Shown here piece after piece: positions 50,693 through 61,900 of a stretch of 64,000 bases of DNA (its first letter is position 1; every line of letters starts with the position of its first letter). The DNA is from Patiria miniata. Its lineage: Eukaryota > Echinodermata > Asteroidea > Valvatida > Asterinidae. Location: positions 3,787,001 to 3,851,000 of the forward strand of contig NW_024037072.1 in the NCBI RefSeq assembly GCF_015706575.1, read 5' to 3'. Under the pieces are notes generated by a model. That model did no database searches. It worked only from the letters and a program-made list of their open reading frames with translations, and was not told the origin of the DNA. The position numbers and the translations under genes were made by a program.

Positions 50693-51720
50693 TCAAGAAC
50701 CAGCTCGCCTTATGGAAAGTAAGATGATGACGAAAAGTAGGAAAAAGGCACAAGAAAGCGCTAAAAGCAACGGCTCTTCGTAACTGTCAGAATCTCCCGC
50801 AAAATCTTTGACATTCACGAGCCACATGTCCAATTCTTTGAACTTCTGCAATTTGAGGGGATGTCCGCGAATACTAGCGGCATGCATAACCACCGTCGGA
50901 TGGTTTTGTTTTTGCCACGATGGGTTGAAAAACGCAGCTCCCCACGGAAACAGGTCCGGGTCTAGCATCTTAATATTCATATGCACTGGTTTATCATCTT
51001 TCAGTAGATTGTTCATGACTGTTTGATCCGGGTAGAGCAATCCCCATTTCTTGTAGTCTTCCATGACTTTCACCCAGGTCCTCACAAACTGGACCGTGGC
51101 AATAGTCGGCTTCAGATATATGAACCCAGCACAGAACTCAATTTCATTGATTCTTCGCGTCTGGTTATGCGGCCGTGAGCCTCTAATGAACATGTCATAG
51201 TTTCCTTCAAAGTAGGGAAAAGGATCCCGGAACCAAAAGGTGTCGGAGTCGGTAAACAAAACTTCCAGACCCCGCTCCAGAAGAGACAGAATATACGCCT
51301 GGCGTTTGTTCATTATCCCGAAGTACTGAGCGTTACCCCGTCTGGACTCCATGGCGTCCATTTCGCCAGAGCTGGTCCTCAGTACGTTCACTGCTGGGTC
51401 GCCTTTGGTATACTTCTGCAGTTCGTCGTAAGCCATCCCATCCTCTGCGATGACCGTGGTGTCGACGCATACTCCAACCTTTCTGACGCTTGCGAGCATG
51501 TTGAGAACAAAATCCACGAAGGCCAGATTTGCCGTGGTCAGCATAACCACGCCTGGTTTCTTCCGGATGATGCAATCGGGCACTGGTCCGTGGTTCGTGA
51601 AAGGTAGGCCTACGTCATCAGTAACTGCGCCAAATTGCTCCCCAGTGTTTTTTTCCGTGGAGTTCCAACCACGAAATATCATGTGTTCTGGAAGTAATGG
51701 GAGGACAGTTTGAGAAAAAC
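50693..51720 (-). CDS. Glycosyltransferase exon 2 with stop (residues 23-364)
   Basis: Carries the whole lumenal domain and C-terminal hydrophobic segment; TGA 50695-50693. An ATG in an upstream extension of the frame (51748) lies inside the intron and is less likely to be the start. Confidence 0.88.
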
Positions 51721-52840
51721 CTGCAAATGTATATGGATTGGAAATCATTATTCATTTCACTAAGAGGAACAAGCAGTGACGTAAATGGGTCAGTGATGCC
51801 CCCAAATCCTGAAACTTTCCCAGACGTTGCAAATACCAAACGCAATGGGGGGGGGGGGGGTACCTTTCAAATATATGCCCTTGGCCGCCAGCGTATTAAG
51901 CAAAATTTGATGAATAGCCTCCAATCCGATACCAGACTTTGAGAAATTGATATTACTACCATTCGCATAGAAATATACTTTCCCGTTTAACTTTTTTAGC
52001 CAATGGAATAATGTTTTCGTTTGATGCGCCTAATTAAACTTTTAAAGTCAATAGAAGATCATAAACAATCCGCCATTGCGCTCAAAATCGAAGAGGGGAC
52101 CAAAGGAATGAAAAAAAAGATTTTTTTTTATTTTTCCATCTTAAGTGTCAATTACTGTATTGCTCTATTTTCGTTTTGATGGCACGAAAAGATTTTAGAT
52201 ACAATTCCCAAATTGCGCTGTTTCTATTGCGCAAACCTCCATTGACAAGAGTAATTTCACCAGCGAAAGAGTCAACCCAGCGAACTTTTGTATTTTCGCC
52301 CTTGAGGGGGCAGCTGTACTTACGCAAGGAATCTGTGATGGTAAGCCGTAGCCGATGAAAGTCGTGACTAAATGACTTGGCTGGCAGTAACTTAGGCCAA
52401 GTTCGCGCAAGGACTATAGTTGACCAATGGTTAACTAACGTTTGCCCGAACTCTGTCTAGTCGACGGTGGTTGACTACGCTAGTCGACTATTTGGAACCA
52501 GCCTATGGGGGTTGGTTGCTTCGCTGGTAACCTATAGCCGCGCGCATTTATAACGCTAGCAGAGAGCCATGATCCAGAAATTTTGCGATGACATTTTGAC
52601 CAGCGTTGACTAGAGACGTTCGCACGTTGCTATTAGTGCGCAGGCGTAAGGTACGTCACAAATCAACCACTAGTCGACTAATGGTCCTTGCCCGAACTTG
52701 GCCAATGATTTAACGCAGATGATGAGTCTAGATTTGTTTAAAGCGTTTCACTGAATAAACCAACCGGGCTTACCGATAAACACGATGACGACAAAAGTCA
52801 GCCCAAGGAAGAGGATCTTACAGACTTTGGCGAGTTTCAT
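50693..52840 (-). CDS. Membrane-anchored nucleotide-diphospho-sugar transferase (GT77-like), complete
   Basis: Likely a Golgi glycosyltransferase of the Nucleotid_trans (PF03407) type, the family that includes plant UDP-xylose:fucose xylosyltransferases; donor and acceptor cannot be told. Exons: 52840-52774 and 51720-50693, 1095 nt, 364 codons plus TGA. Exon 1 encodes MKLAKVCKILFLGLTFVVIV, a type II signal anchor; donor ATCG|GTAAGC, acceptor TTGCAG|GTTTTT. The catalytic domain covers about residues 75-330: VMLTTANLAFVDFVLNML, the DXD motif in EVLFTDSDTFWFRDP (Asp180/Asp182), FCAGFIYLKP, and a C-terminal HAASIRGHPLKLQKF. A second hydrophobic segment (LLLALSCAFFLLFVIILL, residues 340-357) followed by RRAGS ends the protein, which is unusual. 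The long open exon 2 could be taken for a single-exon gene; the upstream exon is supported by phase and the signal anchor. Confidence 0.88.
52395..52704. mobile_element. Dispersed MITE family C, copy 2 (reverse orientation)
   Basis: Ends GGCCAAGTTCGCGCAAGGAC and GTCCTTGCCCGAACTTGGCC, inverted repeats of about 20 bp. Same family as 29693-30017. Lies in the intron of the glycosyltransferase gene. No exact target duplication seen. Confidence 0.72.
52774..52840 (-). CDS. Glycosyltransferase exon 1 (residues 1-23)
   Basis: ATG 52840-52838. Short exon for a positively charged start and a hydrophobic helix, then a split Gly codon completed in exon 2. Confidence 0.78.
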
Positions 52841-53536
52841 TCTCTCTGTATTGATAGAATGAAAACAAAATGAGTTTAGTGAAATTCAAAATAACGCTCA
52901 ACTCTCACGTTTCGACCTTCCTTTAATTATATGAACGCCTTTAGTCTAGCTACCGACTCCTTTCTTTGTTCTTTCCCATAAACAATTATGTTACTGATTC
53001 AAAATAAACCGGCGATGTTCTTCAATGAACTTTTTTTTCTTCCAACAAACTGTTAATATTCTTTTCTGTTTGCCTTTAGCAATGTTAGTGATCAATGGAC
53101 CGAAAGCTGATGTTATTCTCCCGGCACTTGATATGCTATTCAAAATATTCTGTCGATTCTCTTCATTAAAACTTTTTCTGACAAATTACGTATATTTTCT
53201 TTGCGAGAAAAAGTTGGGTTTTTTGTGGCAACTTTCCGTAAAAAAAGGTGCTTTTCATTTAATTCCAGGTCCCCTCAGTTGTGCGCCTCCAACCCACATA
53301 TGGGCGGGGGTATTGAATTATCGTCGGGCTGGACATTATTTTAAATTTGCAAAGTGATTATTTCATAATAAAACCTGGCTTCTAGCAGTATCCAAACACA
53401 TACACGTTTAATATAGAATAAGTGTAAAGCCACATGTCATTTCCAGGCCACCATACAAATGTACAGGTTTGACCTTTGTACCCTGCGACAAAATTCGCAT
53501 TGTGTAGTTCCAATAAAGCAACATACTGATTAATTA

Positions 53537-53654
53537 GGCCGCATCCGAATCAACAGTCTAGAGCTAGGTCTAGGTCCGCGCCCATTGAAAATACGCGGGG
53601 ACGCGCTGACAATAGACGTAGCCGTAGCTCTGCAAGCCCGTTTCGGGCACGGCC
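53537..53654. mobile_element. 118-bp Harbinger-like MITE
   Basis: GGCCGCATCCGAA and TTCGGGCACGGCC ends, flanked by TTA on the left and TAA on the right. Termini resemble the other GGCC MITEs, but the flanks are not a true direct duplication. Confidence 0.5.
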
Positions 53655-54336
53655 TAATCCTAACAATCTGTCTCCATCGTCCGATTCAACAGCTTCTCAA
53701 TCAAAAGTAAATAGCTTTTGTATGCTACAAACATAACAAATAAAAACAAAAAAATCGGGGTGGCACTCGATAATGGCACTTCTTATTTTTAGGCACATTT
53801 ATCACTTTGGCTCCTGTGTTAATACTACTGTATTACTGTACTACTGTACAAAATTTCGCCCCTATACGGGCGCTTTAGCACGACAATCGATTCTGAGTGT
53901 ATGATTATTCCTCCATGGTATGATCCACACAACTGTATTATAACTCCAGGTCTAGTTTAGAAAGTCGTGAAGTGCATTTTACATTTTTTCCTTTATGTAT
54001 TATTTGTGACCTCGACCCACTAGTAGCAGATTGGTCGATGATATAGTACATGTAGTTTAATACAAACCGGCAAGCTGCCTGTAATATTCACGCATGAATA
54101 AGCTCATACAGCACTTAACAATACATACAAGTAGTTGGGTACACAAGTGATGACTCATACAGCAACTGCTCGACACACCGGGCCATGTTTTCACAATAGG
54201 GCTATAGAAAAAGTAGTCAGCTTTTGTGGAAAACACCGTATTTACAACTGCCGTACGCTAAAACCTACTCCATACTGGGCCACTAAATTTGAGATCCACT
54301 TTGTTTTGCCAGTCACTGTTGCATCTGACATCCGTG

Positions 54337-54855
54337 ATTTTATACTTCTGATGCACTCCTTAATGCAGTCGCCTTCCAAGAGTGATATTGAATAGCAAAC
54401 TACTACCCAACAAATAAACAAATCGTTTGAAGTCATTCCTAAAAATACTTGATTAATTAAAATGAACCAGGTCATACAACAGACGCGCTCAGCTTTCACA
54501 GAGATCATTTTCCTTCATGATGCATACACAACATTGGGTGTTTTTTTTTTTTTTACCGATGTTTATTTCCTGAACTCAGTGAACGAATAGTGCCGTATAG
54601 GCGCTATTGATAAAATACATCCCTGTGCATGCACGCTGCGTCCAATGTGTAGGGTTCGCTGGGTCATTATAAATTTAGGTTCCAAAGTGTGACATTGTTC
54701 CTGTCCCCATTGCCTCGGTATTTTGGAATTTGCCATTCAAGTATCATTTAAAAACGACTTCAAATTATATTTTATTTGTTGGGTCGGTAGCTTCCTCTTC
54801 ATATTCATTCTTGGAGGACGACTGCATTAAGGAGTGCATCAGACTTATAAAAATC
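54337..54855. repeat. Inverted repeat, ~50-bp arms
   Basis: tctgatgcactccttaatgc (about 54348-54368) and its complement (about 54822-54842), with similarity extending to roughly 50 bp, enclose about 400 bp. Possibly a MITE; ends not defined. Confidence 0.5.
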
Positions 54856-55337
54856 AGCTTTATAAAATCATTTTTATATAAATAAGGACCTTCATGGGCC
54901 TCACAGCCCTGCATTTGTAAACAAGGTGATAATTTTTGAAACAGCTTTCTGAAAAATCAGTTTCATGTCACTCAAAACATGCCAATCATGATGTCCTTCA
55001 CGTGTTCGCATTTTCTATTTGCGTCAATATCAATGGAACGCAGTTCAGCTGTACTATTCCTCCATGGCTAGCTGTACCCACCACCGTAAATAATCAAGCA
55101 TTCATAATATCCCAATAATCTCGGAGAAACTTTCACTCGCATGAATCATGGTCTTAACTTATTCCAACCGGATTCAAACCTGCATTAGTGAAACAATAAA
55201 ACAAAATACCTCAAACAGATGCAATTATCGGACGCCCATTTCTCCTGATACTGATCATCGTTTGTACAGTATAGGACGCGGTTTCTACTCTAGTTAGACC
55301 GAAGGTTGCTAGCAGCAGCACAAAGTCAACACGGGGC

Positions 55338-55629
55338 TAGCCTTGGTCAAGGCGCTAGTATAGTTGTTATTCATCCGGCCGCAGCGCGGTACGGTAAGCG
55401 ATATCCTCGCTAGCGCTATGCATGCAGTGCATTAAAAATACAGCGCGAACAGCGACCTCACGCGGCCACTATTTTTATGCAAATCAGTCGGACAACTGAT
55501 TTGCATAAATCAGTTGAGGTCGCTGTTCGCGCTGTATTTTTAATGCAACTCATGCATATAGCGCTAGCCAGGATATCGTTTACTGCGCTACGGCCGGATG
55601 AATAACAACTAGCGCCTTGACCAAGGCTA
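55338..55629. mobile_element. 292-bp fold-back element sharing MULE-like termini
   Basis: Ends TAGCCTTGGTCAAGGCGCTA and its complement, the same terminal block as the 1924-bp element. Nearly the whole length folds on itself, with arms of about 130 bp. The flanking 9-mers ACACGGGGC (55329-55337) and ACAGAGGGC (55630-55638) match at seven of nine positions, a likely decayed 9-bp duplication. Confidence 0.78.
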
Positions 55630-55699
55630 ACAGAGGGCTCCCTTTTTGCTTCCCAGTATATGGCAACGTTATAGATATCCACCTATGCCAATTTTTCAT

Positions 55700-57320
55700 C
55701 GACTATTTAATTTGTTCTCCAAGTGTATCGTTGGGATAATTTTGATTTAAGGGAAAACAAGACTGCGACAGTCTGAGAACCCTAGTGTGGTCCCCACAGT
55801 GTGATAAATATTCATGTCGCGGAGTATGTGATTGGTTAAACTTTGTGGGGATTGACGATGTCTGCTCCATGCAGAAAACAAAATTGCGAACCGAAGATGT
55901 AAGATGACCCAAAATGTCATCAAACAGTCGTCTATAAATCAGTCACTTCCAAGACAAAACCTTCAGCCAATCGCCTTCTGGGATATCAACCTTGCACCTG
56001 CTGGGCATCCGATGACTGGCCACAAATCCCGACAAACAAATCTAGTTTTAAAAAAAAGAGAGAATGACTATATATATTTCACTAATTGATTTTCATCAAT
56101 TGATTTAAATGTAGATTGGAATATAAAGACAAAGCCTTGAGCATTATTGGTGTCATATCGCGTGAGAAAAAAAGATGATCAAATAAAAGTTATTATCGAA
56201 TATTACAAATTCCAAAAATAACTTAGGATAATGTTGACATGTGAAGAAAGTAAGAATTTGTGAATGGAAAGTAACTAAAGGTATCCAAAATGAATGAATC
56301 AATCAATAAATAAATAAACAATAGCTAACGCTAACTTACACAAAAATAGACTGAAACTTAAAAGTCATACTTGAAATTCAAGACACAGATAAGAAATTTC
56401 CTCACGAACCGAATATTGCATTTGTAATATAATTTCATCTCAGATACATACCAAGATATACAAAAGCCATTTAAAGCTATATGGCTGTGCGTTTATCACA
56501 ATAACTTGTTTTTACCAAAGTTATTTTGAATTTTTGTGTAGTTCCACCCATACAAGACGTCCCCAGCGGTTGCTTGTTTTCTCTAGAAATTTTTGTTTGT
56601 GTTTTTCTCCAAGGTGACTCAAAAACAGAGGTTTACCGCAGTAGATCCCCCAGTAAGTCCCCTAGAAAGTGAAAATGACAGTTTGTTTGGCCGCAAGTCA
56701 GCCTGTATATCTTAAACCACATTTTGACAGATAAGAGGTACGAAAAATAATTGGTTTCGCTAATAATCACTTGGGGAACAAATTAAGTTGGGAGGCAATA
56801 ACAAAGTGGGTTTTTTTTCAGTTGAATAAAAACTGCGGTGTTCGTGTGATTCGAGAATGGCCCAGCTCTCTCGTTGATTAAACAAAAGCTCCCAAAAGGA
56901 TGCATTCTGCTAGAACTTGACACAGATTATGATATGAAGCACCATGATTGGGAACAAGGAACTGTAGCAACAATTCAATTAATATTTCACAAAAGAGATA
57001 TCGCTAAGAGTATACAGGCTTAAGCTTACAAGATAGTACTTTGAGACAATGAGTCTTATTATACGACTGTTTTATAGTCTGTTTTATGCTATCTGGCAAA
57101 TCAGCAAACCACAATGCAGCAGGACCTGACAAGCGTAAACCTAATGATAGGACTTTAACATAATCTCGTATTATTGACATAATCACGTAACTTTGCGTAA
57201 CTATCAAATCTACTCAAAAAGAGATCAAGGTCTTCAGAACCAGAATAGATATCTTTAAAAATTGCGCGGGGGGATAGACTAAAACAACAAAATTATACAA
57301 ATACATATACCTATAAAGAC
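55700..57320. other. Intergenic, nothing recognised
   Basis: AT-rich, with no supported gene or element. Confidence 0.4.
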
Positions 57321-57461
57321 GGGGTCTACCCGGATGTTCCCCAATACCTATGTTCCCAATACCGATGTTCTCCGAAATCCTTATAGGATTAGGGTTTGGG
57401 TATAGGGTAAGGGTTTCGGGGAACATCGGTATTGGGGATTGGGGAGCATAGGTATGCACCC
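57321..57461. mobile_element. Tiny palindromic MITE with TTAGGG-like core, copy 2
   Basis: 141 bp, same termini and orientation as 49340-49454. ATAAAGAC flanks both sides (57313-57320, 57462-57469), a perfect 8-bp duplication. The centre reads ggattagggtttgggtatag. Confidence 0.78.
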
Positions 57462-57593
57462 ATAAAGACTATCCCCACCAGTGGTTCTGTGCCCCTCACA
57501 TGTCCCTCAGCATGTTGTGCAGCGGGGTTTCAGGTCCGGATCTTCCACCATAATGTTATGGCCGTGTGGCAGCGCGGTACAGGATAGGGGATC

Positions 57594-57640
57594 GACACAA
57601 CAATTCAATTCAATTCAATTCAATTCAAGAAACATTTATT
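57594..57640. repeat. (AATTC)n tract
   Basis: Six or so copies of aattc followed by aagaaacatttatttc. Such tails often mark 3' ends of retroelements; no LINE body is visible beside it. Confidence 0.5.
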
Positions 57641-57727
57641 TCTTACTCCTTTAGAAAAATACATCAATAAATAAAAGATATCTGGTACACAGCAAAATAA
57701 CGAATTCGATAAATATGAACAGATAGA

Positions 57728-58460
57728 CCGCTTATCATAGTATCTCTGCAATTCTAAATCTCACTTACGAATCCACTTGACCGAATAGCTTTCGTTCGAC
57801 TTGAAATCTCACCTATAGTAGACCGAGGAACAGATAGACAGTTGGAGACAGGTTTGCAGAACAAAACCAACTATCTTTAATTAAAACAAATCAAACAATT
57901 TAACAACTTGTTCTAATACAGCTTCGTGGGCCCGAGCAACCCGACGGTACGTTGAGGGACATATATCACCGCGTGCCCGGAGCCCAGTCCTTTTATAACA
58001 CACAGAGTGATAAGAGTTATATAACATAAAGTATTTTAAGGACAGAGCGAACTCGCATTATGCGAAGCTCGTGGCAAATTAACAAAGGACAAAAATGTGG
58101 GCCGGTTCAGGTAGCTTCAAAACATTAATAATCATACAAACACTACATAAATATGAACAAATGTTTTGCCAGGAACAACCACGGCATATGTCTGACCTAA
58201 TGTTTACAGCAATATGAATAAAACAATATGTCATTCAGCCTGTAACACTAAATCGAACTAATTGGGGAAATCAAAAGTCTACAAAATCTATCCTCATATT
58301 ACCACTGTATGTGGGTTGTGTGATTGCATACCAAACCTCATCCCGAGCATTCACCGCTTATCATAGTATCTCTGCAATCCTAAATCTCACTTACGAATCC
58401 ACTTGACCGAATAGTTTTCGTTCGTAGGACTTGAAACCTCACCTAGTAGACCGAGGAGTC
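57728..58460. repeat. Pair of ~105-bp direct repeats flanking ~520 bp
   Basis: accgcttatcatagtatctc starts at 57729 and 58352; both copies run through cgaatccacttgaccgaata to agtagaccgagga. The sequence between has no recognisable coding content. Could be a solo-LTR-like or segmental duplication. Confidence 0.7.
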
Positions 58461-58499
58461 TATTACGTTAGGCCAAACTTTTGCTGAACACACCAGCAT

Positions 58500-58680
58500 T
58501 TAAAGCTACAGTCCATCATTTGCAGCCATCCAGAAAGTAACTAACGTATCATTGTTGAAAAACATACTTGGTTGAACGATAGTAAGGGAACTACTCCCTC
58601 TTTCTGACATGCTGTCATTTTGAAGACATCAACGGAAGAAGGCCTTTCCAACGATGCGTCTAAGATGCATCGTTGCTGTC
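58500..58680. mobile_element. TTAA-type MITE, inverted partial copy
   Basis: Begins TTAAAGCTACAGTCCATCAT and continues in the reverse orientation of the copies at 4226 and 6496 up to the cgatgcgtctaagatgcatc hairpin. It is followed by a long G run near 58681, where similarity ends. Confidence 0.65.
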
Positions 58681-58999
58681 GGGGGGGGGGGGGGTGGCAA
58701 TGTTCGAGCTGAGTGGTTGGTATCCAATCAGTATGAATATTCAAGGCTTGTTATACAGGCATGAGATTTTTCAGACTTTTGTCTGAAATCAGACTTTTTT
58801 GAATCTGAGATAAAGACATTATCAGTATAGAAAGAATCGCATCTTTCAGACCTTTCATCCAATTTTCAGTTTTTATTTGACAATCTCATCCCTGGTTATA
58901 ATAAGTAATAACTTGCAATAGCTTTTACTATTTAAATCAAGTTGAAAATGTATTTGTCTCATTCGCTTATTTACAAAAAAAACCATTTTTTGTTTTGAT

Positions 59000-61900
59000 T
59001 ATACCGCAAAATTTAGAAAGACACTGAGAATGAAAGATCCAAATCCTCGCCAAACGACTAAGTAGGCCTAGAAGTTTACCAATAATTATTTCGAGAAAAA
59101 AACACAGAAAAAGACTTTAAAAAGGTTTTTAAAGCTTCGTTATTGCTCGACCCAGGTTGGTGTTGTATTCAAACCACTGAAGCTAGGGTGTCTAACCTAT
59201 TTAATTACGAAAGCAACAGCAAATCGATTAATCATCTGGACTCGTGCGGTGGTTTCAACCGTACCGTACCGCTGAAGTTGGCCGCAAATCAGACACGCAC
59301 GCGGGGTGTCTGTCACGTGGCCGTAAACCACACCGCGTACCGTGCCCTAACTTCACAAGTGCCATATAGCAGATCCACTGGGGATACGCTGGTGTGTGAC
59401 CTTGTAGCTAATTATTTGTGTCAATGACAATGACTGTATATTATCTGTATGAACCATGAATGGATTTCCGATTGGTATCAATCATTAGCTGAGGATCACG
59501 TAGTCTTATGGCTATCGTGGCCTTGTGTGTATTTTGTGGAGACTGTGGCGCCGTTTAATGCTCCTGAGCTGTAGTGCCCCGTCTGTCATGGCCGAAAATG
59601 TTTGGGTCATTTGGGGATGATTTTGAATCATTCGCTCATGTGGAGATGAATTTGAATCATCTCCTCAAATGACCCATGCATTTTCAGTAAGAAAGGTAGG
59701 GGTCCTCCTCAGGGGCAGATCTAGCTTTTTGAAAAGGGAGGGGGGGTGATAATGAAGGGGGTGAATATCAGTAATGCCGATATTTGTTATCTGCGGTTCG
59801 AAACGTCACTTCTTTACGGCGAGGAGGGATTATGACGTGAAGAACTGGCATATTTTCAATTGTTTGAGCCAACATTTTCATGAAACTGCGAAATTCTAGG
59901 CAATTCAAGCTGCCACAAAAGTGGATGTGTTTTTATTTTCTTAGTTGGTTGAGGTCAATGCCTGAGTATTCTGTATTTTGTTTTCAGCTATTATTACACG
60001 GCCTTCGTTCACCAAACAAACGCCTTTTCCCTTGAACTCGTGGATATCCAGGAAACTGCATATTGCAAATGTTGCAAGGTTTTTTGTTTGTGGAGGAAAG
60101 CAACGTGCACTAGCAGCGATGCATCCGGCCCGATACCGGGGACAGGTTGGTTTAGACTACAGGACACCGTCCGAGGGGTCGCTGACCGTGATACCAGGCC
60201 AGACTCCGCTGCGTGGTACGGGAAGACTCATCCGCAGTCGTGGTGATTGAGAGAATGTACGAACTAGAACTGCGGGAGATGGGAGTGGGACAGTTCGCCG
60301 CTAGAGGAAGGTGTGAGTAGGTGGGTGAGGCCCAGTTTCATTGTCGAATCCACAACAATAAATTAAGTCCTCACAAGCCAAGCCGCCCAGTCCGAAGCCA
60401 AGTCACAAGCTATTCAAGATGTGACAAAAAGACGCTTCTTTGTTACTCTACTTTAACTTACAGACATCTTGTGTCATGGACTCGACTACAATACTGGTGT
60501 GATACCCTTTTATACACCTTCTGCAAATCATTGACAAAACCATGCACCTAGACCTAGTGTCAGATTGTGGCAAGTTCCACGTAGGGCCTACACCTTGAAT
60601 TGCTTTTCGAATCTTCTCAAGTTCCGTCAGCAAATTTCGGGCCAACATTTTCTTACATTTTCTGGCTATAGGTATACTGCCTCTTGTTGTGTGTTGACAC
60701 ATTCGCTATCGCATCCCCTTTCCACATCGTCTTGCGACCTCTCAACACGAAGAGGGGTTCGGACGTAAATTTCCCGTCTCCTAAGGAAGAAGTAGGCCTA
60801 CTGAGGAAGATATATCTTCGCGATTTCAACGTCGTCCCCACTGTTTACGTCAACAGATTATGCGTCATAATGTTACGAGATGTTTTACAGTAAACAATAA
60901 GACAAAGATTTACGGTAGTACCATGTGAGAAATCTCTCTTGTTTTATGGGAAACATCTGGTGCTGGGCTCAAATCCGTTACGAAAAATCCGCATTTGCTA
61001 ATACAGGCCAGGGGACGATTTCTAACCGTAGCTCCTCTCGACGATATACAATTATGTCTGTCTGTCTGCCATGATTGCAAATTTGGCAGGGAGAATGTAC
61101 GGCTCGTGGGCTCTGGTGACGCAGCGTACATAATGCGCAGCGACGTGATGAGGGTATAATTTGCAATGAGTATATCGATCCTTTGAGATAGGGCCATATT
61201 CAGTTTCAAACAATTGGTTTAGGTAAGGTCGGGGCTCTTAATAACGTACCCACGCGGAATCCAAACTTTTATATTTGTAAAGCCCTCATGACAGAAGTTA
61301 AAAGAGATTACAACACGGGCCTAATTAACGTTTATAGTTGACATTAAAAATCATAAGTTTTGTTTCCGAAACTTTTTTTCGTATCGCAGGAAAGGACAGT
61401 ATTGTGCGTTTGATGAATAGTCGCCAGACTGAATCAAATAATCGGAGAAGTTCCCGGAAAAAATAAAAACAGAGAATAGTAACAAATCAACACAGTCAAT
61501 TGATATCCCAGCGTGTATGGTAACGCATTTATGCGTTTCCGCCACAGCGAGTGGGAATACCAGGCAGGTTTCCTGTGACAAATTCCTGCCTTCCCTCGAG
61601 ACTAGCAGGAAAGAATGCGTTGTGTGACTTGTGTCCAGTCTATAGGTGTTCCAGTGGGGCCACTCTAGGCGTAAAACAGTTTCTTGTTCCGGTGATAACC
61701 GGATCTGCCTGACCTTTGCTACTGTCGAAAATGTTTAATCAACGTGCGTACAAACACGGAGCCAAGCCGACCAAAAGAGAAGAAACCGAATGAATAGAAC
61801 TTAAGGGCATTACATAGACCTACAAGAAGAAACAATAATTAGGTCGGAGTGCGATTCTTTGCAAAGGTTACCCGCTATACAAGACAATAATTATTAGCCA

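Noticed and set aside
51450..51713. Plus-strand open frame opposite the glycosyltransferase
   Set aside because: Antisense shadow of a well-supported coding exon.
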